DNA of 5,572 nt from positions 1 to 5,572 of the forward strand of contig CAZOAR010000083.1 in the NCBI GenBank assembly GCA_964577985.1, in the 5' to 3' direction. The stretch comes from CAZOAR01 sp964577985. GTDB lineage: Bacteria; Gemmatimonadota; CAZMKB01; CAZNLH01. The position numbers and the translations under genes were made by a program. The notes beneath the pieces were generated by a model. That model saw only the letters and a program-made list of their open reading frames with translations, had not been told where the DNA came from and made no database searches. This document shows positions 5,119 to 5,572 of the stretch, piece after piece (the stretch's first letter is position 1; every line of letters starts with the position of its first letter).

Positions 5119-5572
5119 ATGAACCGTCTAACATTCTGTTTTATCCTGCTGTTTTTTGAGGCCTCGCTATTTCCAAACGACCAGATCATTTCACACCCGG
5201 GTGCGGTTGAACCGGATAGTTGTCAGACAATCCCATTGGAAAGCTTCGCACTGTCGAAGGAATCGAAGGCACGCATCGGTGATCAGGAGACAGCGCTTTA
5301 CAACATGGTGAAGGCGCTTCAGTGTGAGAGGGTGCGAGAGATTGTTGGTGATTGGAAGAATAGATTTCCGGATGACAAGGGACTTCAGGTCTTCCGTGGT
5401 CTTTCACTCGCTGATTGCCTGTGTGCCAAGCATCTGTCTGCTAATCCTGGGGAGGAAGCGATAAAAGAACTGAGAGGGGCTACTGTCATCCTCGAGGAGA
5501 CAGTTGAGTTGGCTTTGCAGGAGCCCCAAAGTACGCCCGGCATCGTCGCATCCATAGAAACTGTAGTAGCCC
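5119..5572 (+). CDS. Hypothetical exported protein, 3' end outside the window
   Basis: The frame is open from ATG 5119 to the window edge, giving at least 151 residues. A strong Shine-Dalgarno, GGGAGGTGA (5103-5111), lies 7 nt upstream. Residues 1-18 (MNRLTFCFILLFFEASLF) look like a signal peptide. The rest is largely helical and charged (for example 56-80 and 111-134), with RFPDD (82-86) and three cysteines at 69, 100 and 102. The pattern of amphipathic helices with conserved-looking turns recalls TPR-like solenoids, but I cannot assign a family. The gap from the previous stop is 144 nt. I see no good promoter there, so it may be co-transcribed with the small membrane protein. Confidence 0.7.
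   Translation, partial: MNRLTFCFILLFFEASLFPNDQIISHPGAVEPDSCQTIPLESFALSKESKARIGDQETALYNMVKALQCERVREIVGDWKNRFPDDKGLQVFRGLSLADCLCAKHLSANPGEEAIKELRGATVILEETVELALQEPQSTPGIVASIETVVA

Overview
The window is about 5.6 kb of bacterial DNA with mid-range GC. All recognisable genes are on the + strand. Four are complete and a fifth runs off the right end. The clearest content is a tandem pair of paralogous secreted right-handed parallel beta-helix proteins (208-1737 and 2010-3545). They are followed by a YaiI/YqxD-family (UPF0178/DUF188) protein (3807-4268), an unrecognised small protein with about three membrane helices (4507-4974), and the start of an unrecognised exported helical protein (5119 to the end).

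Organism: the beta-helix proteins have a leader of the type 'IHVPADxxTIQGGI', GGGIxC/NxIxxN coils, an 'NTILW' exit coil and an 'SPCID...DIGAY' C-terminal block. This architecture is common in environmental bacteria, for example Planctomycetes and candidate phyla of the FCB group. The promoters are canonical sigma70 type. No marker gene fixes the phylum, so this placement is only an inference.

Layout: each of the first four genes has its own near-consensus promoter, TTGACA, exactly 17 bp, then TATAAT, TATAGT or TATGAT. They start at 60, 1865, 3698 and 4315. The genes therefore look like consecutive single-gene units, not one operon. The fifth gene has a strong Shine-Dalgarno but no convincing promoter of its own, so it may be read from the fourth gene's promoter. 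The start regions of the two beta-helix genes are nearly identical in DNA (GGAGGTTnTArTGCGACG). This places the true starts inside the longest open frames: ATG 208, and GTG 2010 for the second gene.

How the genes work together: the two beta-helix proteins are a duplicated family of predicted exported proteins, probably at the cell surface or in the envelope. They lack any recognisable C-terminal anchor, autotransporter barrel or sorting domain. Nothing in the sequence ties the YaiI-like protein or the small membrane protein to them. I see no CRISPR array, mobile element, RNA gene or defence/toxin module. The most notable features are the cysteine ladder in the beta-helices, the unusual basic tail of the first, the uniform promoters (two of them similar well past the -10 box), and palindromes overlapping two promoters.
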